From positions 1-64,000 of the forward strand of contig JBGVKB010000018.1 in assembly GCA_045118955.1 (NCBI GenBank): a stretch of DNA of 64,000 bases. Reading direction: 5' to 3'. The notes under the pieces were generated by a model. The model did no database searches. It was not told the DNA's origin and worked only from the letters and a program-made list of their open reading frames with translations. This DNA is from SFJ001 sp045118955 (GTDB lineage: Bacteria > Bacillota > Clostridia > Oscillospirales > Ruminococcaceae). Made by a program: the position numbers and the translations under genes. Shown here piece after piece: positions 1 through 8,665 of this stretch. Positions within the stretch are counted from its first letter, which is position 1, and every line of letters starts with the position of its first letter.

Positions 1-1020
1 GAGTTCTTCTTTGCGACCTACGCCGCCAACGAAAATTGGGTCACTCCCGAGCAGCCCATCCATTACGTTGCGAACCACTGGGATGACGCGACACAGGCTT
101 ATTCCAGCGTGATCTTCCCGGATCGCACCTTTACCACGCCCGGTGTGTTCCGCTATGTGGTGCGCGAGGTCAACAACTCCCTCGGCGGTATGGTCTACGA
201 CACCACCGAGTATCGCCTGACCGTCACGGTGACCGATGACCACATGGGCCATCTGGTGGCCGATATGGCCATCGCCGGTTACAAGAACGAGGGCGGCCAG
301 ATGGTTCTGGTACCCGGCAGCGAGGTCACGGCCAGCGGCAGCTCTGCCAATGCCGAGGCGGTGGATGCGGTGATCAACGGGTTCACCTTCCGCAACAGTT
401 ACGACTTTGACGAGGACTCGATCGCCAACCTGAATCTGAGTGCCACCAAGGTACACGATGGCTATATGCACAGCGGTCTGTTCCGCTTCGCCCTGTACCA
501 GACGGACGCGACCTTTGCCATCAGCGGTACCCCCCTGCAGACCGTTTACAACGATGCGGCGGGCGCGGTCGCTTTTGAGCCGATCCAGTACAAGTACAGT
601 GAGCTGGAGGATGTGCGTCAGGGCGATACGTCCCAGCGCGTCATCAACACCTATTACTATGCGGTGTGCGAGACCGACTTGGGCAAGTACGATCACATCC
701 GCTACGATGATACGATCTATTATGTCACGGTCACGCTGTACGATGACCACCGCGGCGGTCTGGGCGTGTCCTACAGCATCCGCAGCAGCAAGAGCAGCGA
801 GGATGTGGTGGAGATGGTCTTCTACAACTACGAGGAGCCTCCCGCACAGACTACCCCGACTCCGACCCCGACTCCCGTCGAACCGACCGTTCCCGGCAGC
901 CCGAACACTGGCGATGCCAGCAACCCCGCGCTGTGGATCGCTCTGATGGCGGCGGGCGTGGCCGCAGTGGCTGTGCTGCTGTTTGTGACCCGCAAGCGCA
1001 AGGATGAGGATCCGAAGTGA
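1..1020 (+). CDS. Cell-wall-anchored pilin-like (Spy0128/FctA-type) surface protein, 3' part
   Basis: The frame is open from base 1, so the N-terminus lies outside the window; about 339 residues are visible. Two beta-rich domains can be seen, each ending in a strand such as YRLTVTVTDDHMG or IYYVTVTLYDDHRGG, the pattern of streptococcal pilin Spy0128/FctA domains that form isopeptide cross-links (family knowledge). The C-terminus has a Thr-Pro repeat spacer, the motif SPNTGD, a hydrophobic helix of about 20 residues and the basic tail RKRKDEDPK, which is a sortase sorting signal in architecture. The motif is not canonical LPxTG: Leu is replaced by Ser. It should be exported and linked to peptidoglycan or pilus partners. 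Followed by a strong hairpin terminator. Confidence is high for surface anchoring and moderate for pilin assignment. Confidence 0.8.
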   Translation, partial: EFFFATYAANENWVTPEQPIHYVANHWDDATQAYSSVIFPDRTFTTPGVFRYVVREVNNSLGGMVYDTTEYRLTVTVTDDHMGHLVADMAIAGYKNEGGQMVLVPGSEVTASGSSANAEAVDAVINGFTFRNSYDFDEDSIANLNLSATKVHDGYMHSGLFRFALYQTDATFAISGTPLQTVYNDAAGAVAFEPIQYKYSELEDVRQGDTSQRVINTYYYAVCETDLGKYDHIRYDDTIYYVTVTLYDDHRGGLGVSYSIRSSKSSEDVVEMVFYNYEEPPAQTTPTPTPTPVEPTVPGSPNTGDASNPALWIALMAAGVAAVAVLLFVTRKRKDEDPK

Positions 1021-1051
1021 TCCCATCGCAGCCAGTTCTGATCCGATAAGC

Positions 1052-1082
1052 AAAGCCCCCGGACGTTAAGTCCGGGGGCTTT
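1052..1082. terminator. Bidirectional rho-independent terminator
   Basis: A 13-base-pair perfect stem (AAAGCCCCCGGAC with its complement) around a GTTAA loop lies between two convergent genes. It has A residues on the left and T residues on the right, so it can serve both the surface protein (plus) and the thioredoxin fusion (minus). Confidence 0.9.
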
Positions 1083-1100
1083 GTTCTGTTGAGCAAGCGT

Positions 1101-2363
1101 TTATTGAATGTGTCCGGCCAGATATTCCTCGGCCATGTGTACGGCGACCGCGCCGTCCGACACGGCGGTGACCACTTGGCGAAGCAGCTTGGTGCGCACA
1201 TCGCCCACCGCGAAAACGCCGGGGAGGTTGGTCTCGGTGGTCTCGCCCGCAGCGATGTAGCCGCCCTTGTCCAGTTCCAGTTGGCCGGCGACCAGCTCGG
1301 TGGCGGGCTGTCGGCCAACACTGATGAACACACCGTCACAGGGGAGCTCGGAAACTTCGCCGGTCTGCACATCCCGAAGCCGAAGCCCGGTGAGCCTATC
1401 GCCGTGCAAAAGCTCGGTGACCACAGAGTTCCAGCGGAATTCCACATTTTCGGCCCTCATCAAAGGCTCGTGATAAACTTTTGTGGCGCGGAGAGTGTCC
1501 CTGCGATGGATGACGATGACCTTTTCAGCGACCCGGCTCAGGAGCAGTGCGTCCGCCGCCGCCGAGTTGCCGCCGCCCACCACGGCGACGGTTTTGCCCT
1601 TGAAAAACATACCGTCGCAGGCGGCGCAGTAGGCGACCCCGCGGCCGATCAGCTCCTTTTCGCCGGGCACGCCCAGCTCACGAGGATTGGCGCCGGTTGC
1701 CAGTACGACCGTCTTGCCGAGAAAGACGCCCTCATTGGTCTCTACGACCTTGGGGTCGGCGTTCAGATCAAGGCGCTGCACCTCAGCGTTTCGGGTCACG
1801 GCTCCGAACCGCTGTGCCTGCTGCTGCATCTGCTGAGCCAGCGCGTAGCCGTCGACGCCCTCCACAAAGCCGGGGTAGTTGTCGATCTGCTGGGTCAGAG
1901 CCATCTGACCACCGGCTGCGAGTCGCTCGACCACCAGTGTGTCAAGTCCTGCCCGGGCTGCATACAGCGCCGCCGTGTATCCGCCGGGGCCGCCGCCGAT
2001 GACGATCATGTCGTGAATGTGGTCGTCAGACCGCGCCTTCTGCCGGGGCAGGAGGTCGGACAGAAATTCGTCGATCTTTGCCTTGGACTCCGGCGCAATG
2101 ATGGAAGCAGCGGGTGCGCCGTCCACATACAGGCGCAGCGTGGGGATCAGCTCAAGCTCCCATTCCTTCCAAAGGGACTCGCCCTCGTCCACATCGACCT
2201 TCACGACCTTCAGGGTGTCGGCGTATTCTTCGGCGATCTGGTCATAGGCCGGGCCGATCTTGCGGCAATGAGGGCACCAGGTGGCCCAGAAATCCACCAA
2301 GACCGTCTGTTTATTCTCGATCAATTCCTTGAGCTGCTTTGAGTTTATGTTCATGGCCGCCAT
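1101..2363 (-). CDS. trxB: Fused thioredoxin - thioredoxin reductase
   Basis: 420 residues. Residues 1 to about 105 form a thioredoxin fold with active site WCPHC; from about residue 115 a complete NADPH-dependent flavoprotein thioredoxin reductase follows, with FAD motif GGGPGGYTAA, redox motif CAAC in YCAACDG, NADPH motif VGGGNSAAADA and HRRD. It should move electrons from NADPH via FAD and the CAAC pair to the thioredoxin disulfide in the cytosol. The ATG at 2363 is preceded by AAAGGAG at eight-base spacing. The order Trx then TrxR is opposite to the Mycobacterium leprae TrxR-Trx fusion. The dipeptide PH in place of GP is that of DsbA, so the fused module may be more oxidising or serve another partner (inference). 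Single gene, bounded by terminators. Confidence 0.93.
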   Translation of the reverse strand: MAAMNINSKQLKELIENKQTVLVDFWATWCPHCRKIGPAYDQIAEEYADTLKVVKVDVDEGESLWKEWELELIPTLRLYVDGAPAASIIAPESKAKIDEFLSDLLPRQKARSDDHIHDMIVIGGGPGGYTAALYAARAGLDTLVVERLAAGGQMALTQQIDNYPGFVEGVDGYALAQQMQQQAQRFGAVTRNAEVQRLDLNADPKVVETNEGVFLGKTVVLATGANPRELGVPGEKELIGRGVAYCAACDGMFFKGKTVAVVGGGNSAAADALLLSRVAEKVIVIHRRDTLRATKVYHEPLMRAENVEFRWNSVVTELLHGDRLTGLRLRDVQTGEVSELPCDGVFISVGRQPATELVAGQLELDKGGYIAAGETTETNLPGVFAVGDVRTKLLRQVVTAVSDGAVAVHMAEEYLAGHIQ

Positions 2364-2523
2364 CGCATTGGCTCCTTTCCTTTTCGTTTGATGTTAGTAT
2401 GCTCCGGTACAGGACGAATGATTTCTGAGCAACGCCCTGAATGCGGATGCACAGTATTGTGTTTATCTATTACTATCATAAAAGAAAACGGCGCGGGGGA
2501 CAAGGCCTGTACAACAAAAAAGA

Positions 2524-2553
2524 AAAAACCCAAGACGTTACGTCTTGGGTTTT
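2524..2553 (-). terminator. Rho-independent terminator of tRNA-Ala
   Basis: Read on the minus strand, a stem of AACCCAAGACG and its complement with a 3-base loop directly follows the CCA end and runs into TTTTTTCTTTTTT. Confidence 0.85.
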
Positions 2554-2629
<76 letters not shown>

Positions 2630-2661
2630 ACAGGTGTTTGCCGTCTCTCGACTGCCTTATT

Positions 2662-2690
2662 AGTATAGCAAGAAGGCGAGCGGTTGTCAA
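2662..2690 (-). promoter_or_regulatory. Sigma-A promoter of tRNA-Ala
   Basis: On the minus strand a perfect TTGACA (2690-2685) is followed after exactly 17 bases by TATACT (2667-2662). The expected start is about 25 bases before the mature tRNA 5' end. Confidence 0.85.
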
Positions 2691-2716
2691 GCGAAATTTG
2701 AAAAAACTTTTGTTTT

Positions 2717-2869
2717 TTATAATAGACTCTGCCAGTACCACGCACCCAGCCCGAGAAGGAGCAAAACCACACCGCTCCACATCAGAATATAGGCGGCGCT
2801 GAGATTTTGCTTGATCATGCGGCCGGGAGCCGGCTTTTGGTCGGAGGGGGTTCGTTGAAACAGCTTCAT
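2717..2869 (-). CDS. Small single-span membrane protein coupled to the helicase gene
   Basis: 50 residues, starting MKLFQRTPSDQK and ending GAWYWQSLL. An ATG overlaps the helicase stop codon as ATGA, and GAGGAA lies just upstream, so translation is probably coupled. Residues 1-20 are polar and basic (cytoplasmic by the positive-inside rule), and residues 24-45 form one hydrophobic helix. I do not recognise a family. The overlap and helix argue that it is a real gene. Why a membrane peptide should be coupled to a DNA helicase is unknown. No clear terminator follows; the next feature downstream is the tRNA promoter. Confidence 0.7.
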   Translation of the reverse strand: MKLFQRTPSDQKPAPGRMIKQNLSAAYILMWSGVVLLLLGLGAWYWQSLL

Positions 2870-5238
2870 GGCAATTCCTCATCCTGTTTGGTGTGTCGGG
2901 CGGTCGGGCCGTCGGCCCAAAAGTCGTGCAGTTCTTGTTTTAACCGGTCGCAGCCGGCGGTAAAGCGGCAGTGGTCCCAATGGGCGGGGAGCAGAACGGC
3001 GTATTCCCGCCATGTGAAGCGCTGATCCAGCAGAAGCACCACGCCCCGGTCGGCGGGGGTGCGGATGACCCGGCCGGCCGCCTGCAGCACCTTGTTCATG
3101 CCGGGGTACTGATAGGCATAAGCGAAGCCGCTGCCGCGCGTTTCGTCGAAGTACCGGCGCAGCATCTCCTGTCGCGGGTTGACCTGCGGCAGACCAACGC
3201 CCACCACGGCGGTGCCGATGAGCCGCTCACCCACGAGGTCGATGCCCTCGCCAAATACGCCGCCCATCACGCAGAATCCCAGCAGGCTTTGTGTCCCCGG
3301 GACAAACTGCTCCAAAAAGTGCCGCTTGGCCTCCTCGTCCATGCCGCTCTCCTGCACAAGGATCGGAATCTCCGGATACAAGGCGGAAAAGCGCTCCACT
3401 GCCTGTGACAGATAGGCATAGGAGGGGAAGTAGGCCAGATAATTGCCTGTGTGTGCCTGCACCATGGCGGCGAGACAGGCACATACCTCGTCCAGGCTTC
3501 CTGCTCGATTCCGATAGGTGGTGGACAGGTTCGTGGTGCAGAACAGCCCCAGATTGGTCTGCGGGAATGGGCTGGGCAGTGCCACGCACTTGGCTTCCTC
3601 GCACCCCAGCACGTCTTTATAATAGGAAGGTGGTGCCAGCGTTGCGCTGAACAGCACCGCCGCCCGCCCGCGGGACAGACTTGCGTCCAAAAAGCGGCTG
3701 GGGTCAAGGCAGAGCTGTTGCACCTTCACGTCCCGGCCAAAGGCACTGACCTGCGTGACGTAGTGGTCATCGTAGCAATCGGCCACCCGGAGCCACGCCT
3801 TCAGGTCAAAGTAGCACTGAAGGACGGTGTCGTGTGCCTCGCCCTCCCGGTGTTCTTCCAGCCATTCCTCCATCGGTTTCAGGCAGCCGCGCACCAGGCG
3901 ATGAAATTCCTCCTGCGCAGGGATGAAAAACTTGGTTCGCTCCTCATTCTCACTACACAGGGCGTGCCATTCGGTGAACTGACGATGTACCTTTCCCAGT
4001 GCAGTCTTGAGCTTGCCTCGGCCCTTGCCCAGAGCTTTGCGGCTGTCGCTTATCTGGCTCTTGGTCAGCGCCGCCGAGTGCATCTCACGGGCGCGGTCGG
4101 GCAGGTTGTGGGCTTCGTCCACCAGAAACAGGTGGTCGCCGGGCGCTTCGAAGAAGCGGCGCAAACAGACCAACGGGTCAAACAGGTAGTTGTAATCACC
4201 CACGATCACATCGCACCACAGCGAAAGATCCAGCCCCAATTCAAAGGGACAGACTGTATACCGCTGCGCCAGCGTCTCCAGTGCGGCGCGATCCAGCCGG
4301 GGGACGTCCAGCGCCTGCCAGAGGGCGTCCCGAATGCGGTCGTAATAGCCGTTGGCGTAGGGGCAGGCCTCGGGTGTACATTCGCGCCGTTCCTGCAGGC
4401 AGACCTTGTCCTTGGCGGTCAGGGTGATGGAGCGCAGGTGCAGACCCTCCGGCAAAAGCGCCAATGCGTCCTCGGCGGCCTGCCGGGCGGTGGTGCGGGC
4501 GGTCAGGTAAAACACACGCTCACCCGCGTGTTCTCCCATGGCGCGCAGGGCGGGGTACAGGGTGCTGATGGTCTTGCCGATGCCGGTGGGGGCTTGCGCC
4601 AGCAGGCGGCGGCTGTTCAGGAAGGTGCGGTACACCTCACCGGCCAGCGCGTGCTGACCCGGACGGAACGAGGGGTAGGGGAAGGCGAGTGCGGACAGGT
4701 CGGCGGTGCGCGCCGCGAGCCAGTCGGCCTGCCGTTGTGCCCACGGGGCATAGCGGGTCAGAAGATCCAGCAGAAACTCCTCCAACTCGGTGCGGGTGAA
4801 GCTCCGCTCAAAGCGGATGATCCGCTCTTCTTCGGTCTGAAAATAGGTTAGGCGGATGCCCACTTGCTCCAGCCCCTGCTGCTGCGCCCATACGGCCCCG
4901 TACACCTGTGCCTGTGCCCAGTGTACCGGGTTCCGATCCTCGGTGATCTGCTCGGTGGGGGTGGCGACGGTCTTGATCTCGTCGATGACCACAAGGCCAT
5001 CCTCACGGGTAAAAATGCCGTCCGCCCGCCCCTCCAGTCGGTAACAGATGCCCGCTGCTTCAAGGGTAGCCTTGATGGGCACTTCGGCCTGATACCCGGA
5101 GCCTGCCTCTTTTTGCAGCCTGCGATGGATGCGCGCGCCCTCGAGCGCCCGGTCAAACCCGGAAAACCGACTGTCGATGCTGCCGGTGCTGAGCAGAAAT
5201 TCAACCAATTGACGCACTGAAATGCGCACCTCGGTCAT
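2866..5238 (-). CDS. XPD/DinG-type DNA helicase with N-terminal PD-(D/E)xK nuclease-like domain
   Basis: 790 residues. The N-terminal 170 residues resemble RecB/Cas4-type nuclease domains: Asp73 in GRAD, and Glu87 with Lys89 in IDEIK. The superfamily 2 helicase core then shows Walker A APTGIGKT (216-223), DEAH in LVDEAHNLPDR, and motif VI QAAGRVIRTPADRG near residue 730. Between Walker A and the DEAH box lie four cysteines (KVC, REC, EAC, TVC) placed like the Fe-S cluster ligands of XPD/DinG helicases. It probably unwinds damaged or branched DNA 5' to 3' and may cut it. ATG with AAAGGAGG upstream. It carries its own promoter with a palindrome beside it and is followed by the overlapping small membrane gene. 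The exact pathway is not known. Confidence 0.88.
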   Translation of the reverse strand: MTEVRISVRQLVEFLLSTGSIDSRFSGFDRALEGARIHRRLQKEAGSGYQAEVPIKATLEAAGICYRLEGRADGIFTREDGLVVIDEIKTVATPTEQITEDRNPVHWAQAQVYGAVWAQQQGLEQVGIRLTYFQTEEERIIRFERSFTRTELEEFLLDLLTRYAPWAQRQADWLAARTADLSALAFPYPSFRPGQHALAGEVYRTFLNSRRLLAQAPTGIGKTISTLYPALRAMGEHAGERVFYLTARTTARQAAEDALALLPEGLHLRSITLTAKDKVCLQERRECTPEACPYANGYYDRIRDALWQALDVPRLDRAALETLAQRYTVCPFELGLDLSLWCDVIVGDYNYLFDPLVCLRRFFEAPGDHLFLVDEAHNLPDRAREMHSAALTKSQISDSRKALGKGRGKLKTALGKVHRQFTEWHALCSENEERTKFFIPAQEEFHRLVRGCLKPMEEWLEEHREGEAHDTVLQCYFDLKAWLRVADCYDDHYVTQVSAFGRDVKVQQLCLDPSRFLDASLSRGRAAVLFSATLAPPSYYKDVLGCEEAKCVALPSPFPQTNLGLFCTTNLSTTYRNRAGSLDEVCACLAAMVQAHTGNYLAYFPSYAYLSQAVERFSALYPEIPILVQESGMDEEAKRHFLEQFVPGTQSLLGFCVMGGVFGEGIDLVGERLIGTAVVGVGLPQVNPRQEMLRRYFDETRGSGFAYAYQYPGMNKVLQAAGRVIRTPADRGVVLLLDQRFTWREYAVLLPAHWDHCRFTAGCDRLKQELHDFWADGPTARHTKQDEELP

Positions 5239-5276
5239 GTCCGGGCCTCCTTTCTCATTTCACATCCCTGCGGTGC

Positions 5277-5290
5277 GGGTCAGGTGACCC
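5277..5290. promoter_or_regulatory. Palindrome at the helicase promoter, candidate operator
   Basis: GGGTCAGGTGACCC has perfect six-base arms around GG. It lies a few bases downstream of the expected transcription start of the helicase gene. It does not match the Firmicutes LexA box. A repressor site is an inference. Confidence 0.35.
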
Positions 5291-5300
5291 TGATGCTATA

Positions 5301-5329
5301 AGAATAGCGGATTTTGCGCCCGACTGCAA
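5301..5329 (-). promoter_or_regulatory. Promoter of helicase gene
   Basis: On the minus strand TTGCAG (5329-5324), 17 bases, TATTCT (5306-5301), about 60 bases in front of the ATG. Confidence 0.6.
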
Positions 5330-5344
5330 CCGGGGCTTCGATCC

Positions 5345-6421
5345 TCACAGGCGCAGCCCCATCTGCTGTGCCACTGCGCGGCCGATGGCGTCCACCTGCC
5401 GGAAGTCTGCCGCGGCCTTGTAGTATTCCTCCAGCTTGTCATGGTTCTGCTTGGCGTTGACCTGCATGGTGCTGGCCTGCGCCAGCAGATCCTCGGCGGC
5501 CTTGCGGTTGAAACGCAGGCGCTTGCTGCGGCAGCGCAGGACAGGCCCCTGCTCAAACCGCGCACAGCGGATGGTCTTCTGCCCGGAGAAGGTCAGCGGA
5601 TGCCAGCTGTTGCAGGTGACAAACGCCAGCCGCAGCTCGGGGAAGATGAGGTGGTCGATCTTATCGCCCGGTGCCATGGGGCACCAGCAGACGATGACAC
5701 GGTGCCCTCGCTCAAGGGCAATGTCGCGCAGACGCTCCATCAGCAGACGGCTGGCCGCGCCGTACTCGTCCTGGATCACCACCTGCCGGTCGCTGAGGGC
5801 GCTGACGGTGTGCCCATACACCACCCGCCCCTTGGGGGTCACGGCGCTGAGCAGGCGGTGATGCTGTTCGCCGGTGCATTTGCGGTCGGGCAGGTGGCGA
5901 TTGGCCAGCCGCTGCGCCTCCTGCCGCACCTTTTCAAAGTCGATGGAACAGGCTGCCGTGCGCCGGCTGTCCAGCAGGATGCCGCCCGCGGCTGCCACAT
6001 AGCGGGCTGCCCGCTCCTGAAAACGGCCGCAGACACGGAACAGCTCCTCGATCTCGGCGCGGTGGGTCTGCAGTGCCTCGCGATCCAGCGTGTGGAACAG
6101 GCTCACCACCTGCTCCCGCGCCACGGGCGCGGCGGGTTCCAACGTGTGGGGCGCAGTAGCGTCCACAATGGCACATTTTTCGTTCCAGAACACGACCCCA
6201 TCCAGGCTGTCGGGGTCAGAGGAGCAGTGGATGCGCTCCGCCGTGCCTGAAGCACCGGCGGCAAGATTCTTCATCAGGGTAGATTTTCCGCAGCCGGGGC
6301 CGGCCTTGATGAGATAAAGCTCCTGATCCTGCTGTGCGGCCAGCTCGGAGAAGTACCCTTTGAACCCTGCGGGCGAGAGGCATCCCAGAAAAAAGTCGAT
6401 GGTTTTAACGGTATCTGCCAT
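5345..6421 (-). CDS. P-loop ATPase of unknown function (resembles PRK06851 family)
   Basis: 358 residues from the ATG at 6421, chosen because AAGGAGGG lies eight bases before it; the frame is open further upstream but lacks a ribosome site. A Walker A motif GPGCGKST sits at residues 41-48, and HCSSDPDSLDGV follows, as I recall from the conserved clostridial family annotated only as PRK06851-like. The second half repeats a nucleotide-fold layout (VIVCWCPMAPGDKIDHLIFPEL). No membrane segment. The substrate and partner are unknown. It is a single gene, divergent from hprK across a 248-base region in which I see the hprK promoter but no convincing minus-strand promoter. Confidence 0.72.
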   Translation of the reverse strand: MADTVKTIDFFLGCLSPAGFKGYFSELAAQQDQELYLIKAGPGCGKSTLMKNLAAGASGTAERIHCSSDPDSLDGVVFWNEKCAIVDATAPHTLEPAAPVAREQVVSLFHTLDREALQTHRAEIEELFRVCGRFQERAARYVAAAGGILLDSRRTAACSIDFEKVRQEAQRLANRHLPDRKCTGEQHHRLLSAVTPKGRVVYGHTVSALSDRQVVIQDEYGAASRLLMERLRDIALERGHRVIVCWCPMAPGDKIDHLIFPELRLAFVTCNSWHPLTFSGQKTIRCARFEQGPVLRCRSKRLRFNRKAAEDLLAQASTMQVNAKQNHDKLEEYYKAAADFRQVDAIGRAVAQQMGLRL

Positions 6422-6605
6422 GGTGTATCCCTCCTTTTGGTTCATTCTATGTTTTCGCCGCCGGTACTGACACGCGCTGATGACGCATATCAGAAGGATA
6501 GGATGAAAACCGCCAGATCGGGCCAAATGCCAATTTTTTGCGCCGTAGAAAATCAGAATCGTACGTTTATAAGATAAAAAGCGGAAATGCAGCCCGCGCA
6601 AGGCG

Positions 6606-6634
6606 TTGCAAGGATGTCTGAATCTGTGTATAAT
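6606..6634 (+). promoter_or_regulatory. Sigma-A promoter of hprK
   Basis: TTGCAA (6606-6611), a 17-base spacer and a perfect TATAAT (6629-6634). The leader to the ATG is about 30 bases. Confidence 0.8.
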
Positions 6635-6669
6635 AAAACCAAGTATATACCGTGAAAGGAAGTTTGGAC

Positions 6670-7605
6670 ATGTCGGAGTTTTCTGTATCGTTGGGCCAGC
6701 TTGCAAGACAGCTGAAACTGGAGACCCTCTACACCCCTGTGGAACTGGATAAGTTGAAGGTCACCTGTGCGGACATCAACCGCCCGGGCATCGTTTTGGC
6801 CGGCTATTACCGGTACTTTGATCCCAACCGCATCCAGCTTTTTGGTCTGACCGAGATGTCCTATATGAAGGATCTGTCCCGCGAGGTTCGCAGCACCCAT
6901 TTGGAGAAGCTGTTCAGCATGAAACCTCCCGCGGTACTGATCGCCCATAAGCTGGAGCCGCTGCCCGAAATGATGGACTTCGCGCGCTGGTACGAGGTGC
7001 CGCTGCTGCGCTCGCCGGAGGTCTCCTCGACCCTGATGAGCAACATCATCAGCTATCTGAATGTGGAGCTGGCCCCCCGTGTGACCCGCCACGGCGTGTT
7101 CGTGGAAGTCTACGGCGAGGGCATCCTGATCATGGGCGACAGCGGCGTAGGTAAGAGCGAGACCGCGGTGGAGTTGGTCAAGCGCGGCCACCGTCTGATC
7201 GCGGACGACGCGGTGGAGCTGCGCCGCACCTCGGCCACCACCATCATCGGCACCTCGCCCGAGAACATCCGCCATTTCATCGAGATCCGGGGCATCGGCA
7301 TCGTGAACGTGGCCAAGACCTTCGGTATCGGCGCGGTCAAGACCAGCACTACGGTGGATCTGGTGGTGGAGCTGGAGCCTTGGGATAAAACCAAATCCTA
7401 CGACCGCACCGGTCTGACCAGCGAGACCTATGACATCCTTGATGTTAAGATCCCCAGCACGGTCATCCCTGTGATGCCCGGACGCAATCTGGCGGTCATT
7501 CTGGAGACCGCCGCCATCACCAACCGTCAGAAGAAGATGGGCTATAACGCCGCGCAGGAGCTGCTGGCGCGGCTGGGCCTTGAGGACGACCTGAGTCCCC
7601 AGTGA
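6670..7605 (+). CDS. hprK: HPr kinase/phosphorylase
   Basis: 311 residues, the usual length. It phosphorylates or dephosphorylates Ser46 of HPr, the PTS phosphocarrier, and so controls carbon catabolite repression. The Walker A motif GDSGVGKS lies near residue 155, and the family signature EIRGIGIVNVAKTFG near residue 205. The ATG at 6670 is chosen over the in-frame GTG at 6652 because AAAGGAAG lies seven bases before it. It heads a run with glucokinase, murB, rapZ, whiA, dnaE and pfkA. HPr itself is not in the window. Confidence 0.97.
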   Translation: MSEFSVSLGQLARQLKLETLYTPVELDKLKVTCADINRPGIVLAGYYRYFDPNRIQLFGLTEMSYMKDLSREVRSTHLEKLFSMKPPAVLIAHKLEPLPEMMDFARWYEVPLLRSPEVSSTLMSNIISYLNVELAPRVTRHGVFVEVYGEGILIMGDSGVGKSETAVELVKRGHRLIADDAVELRRTSATTIIGTSPENIRHFIEIRGIGIVNVAKTFGIGAVKTSTTVDLVVELEPWDKTKSYDRTGLTSETYDILDVKIPSTVIPVMPGRNLAVILETAAITNRQKKMGYNAAQELLARLGLEDDLSPQ

Positions 7606-7669
7606 TCGATCGGATGGAAGCATATTGAGAGAGGAAACGCCTGCGGGCGAAAACAGGAGGAGCAAGAAC

Positions 7670-8635
7670 ATGAAAAAGTATACCATTGGCGTTGATCTGG
7701 GCGGCACCACCATCACTGCGGGTCTGGTGGATGCCGAGCATAAAATCATCGATACCAAGACCTGTGCCACCAATCTGCCCCGCCCTGAGCATGAGGTGGA
7801 GGAGGCCATCGCCGGGCTGTGCACCGGTCTGCTGGCCAAGCACGGCCTGACCACTGCGGATCTGAACTGGGTGGGCATCGGCACCCCCGGCAGCGTGAAC
7901 AGCGAGACCGGTGTGGTGGAGTTCAATGCCAACTTCGGCTACACCGACTGGGCGCTGCGCGCCAGCATGGAGAAGCTGCTGGGCTGCACCGTCTACATTG
8001 AGAACGACGCCAACGCGGCCGCCTACGGCGAGTACATCGCCGGCGCGGCCAAGGGCGCCAAGTACGCGGTGGCCATCACGCTGGGCACCGGCATTGGCGG
8101 CGGCATCATCATCAACGGCAAGATCTTTGCGGGCTTCAACCATGCCGGCGCCGAGGTGGGCCATATTGTGGTGGAGAAGGGCGGTCGTCCCTGTATGTGC
8201 GGTCGCTGCGGCTGCTGGGAGAAGTATGCCAGCTCCCGCGCTCTGGCTGAGGACACCAAGGCGGCCATGCAGGCCGAGCCGGACAACATGATGTGGGGTC
8301 TGGTCAAGGGCGATCTGAACCGTGTGAGCGCCAAGACTGCGTTCGATGCCCTGCACGCCGGCGATGAGCTGGCCAAGGCGGTGGTCGCCAACTGGCTGGA
8401 GTATGTGGCCTGCGGCATTACCGACATCATCAACATTTTCCAGCCTGAGATCGTCTGCATCGGCGGCGGCGTGTCCGCGCAGGGGGAGACCCTGCTGGCC
8501 CCCATCCGCGCCTATGTGGATCGCGAGGAGTACGCCCGCAACGGTAAGCGCCGTGCGGTCATCAAGGCCGCCGAGCTGAAGAACGATGCCGGCGTGCTGG
8601 GTGCCGCCGCGCTGGGTGAGCAGGATCTGATCTGA
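7670..8635 (+). CDS. glk: ROK-family glucokinase
   Basis: 321 residues. It phosphorylates glucose to glucose-6-phosphate with ATP. The ATP-binding N-terminus GVDLGGTTI, the sugar-binding segment ENDANAAAYGE, the phosphate motif LGTGIGGGIIINGK and the ROK zinc motif CMCGRCGCWE are all present. ATG at 7670 follows AGGAGGA at seven bases. It lies 64 bases after hprK, probably in the same transcript, which pairs a sugar kinase with the sensor of glycolytic state. Confidence 0.95.
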   Translation: MKKYTIGVDLGGTTITAGLVDAEHKIIDTKTCATNLPRPEHEVEEAIAGLCTGLLAKHGLTTADLNWVGIGTPGSVNSETGVVEFNANFGYTDWALRASMEKLLGCTVYIENDANAAAYGEYIAGAAKGAKYAVAITLGTGIGGGIIINGKIFAGFNHAGAEVGHIVVEKGGRPCMCGRCGCWEKYASSRALAEDTKAAMQAEPDNMMWGLVKGDLNRVSAKTAFDALHAGDELAKAVVANWLEYVACGITDIINIFQPEIVCIGGGVSAQGETLLAPIRAYVDREEYARNGKRRAVIKAAELKNDAGVLGAAALGEQDLI

Positions 8636-8665
8636 GGCGCGAGCCATTCCGATAGGAGTTTGACC

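Noticed and set aside
1089..2342. Plus-strand open frame across the thioredoxin fusion gene
   Set aside because: Antisense shadow of a gene with clear catalytic motifs on the other strand.
2866..5238. Cas4/CasDinG-type CRISPR protein
   Set aside because: No repeats or cas genes are near; only the domain fold is shared.
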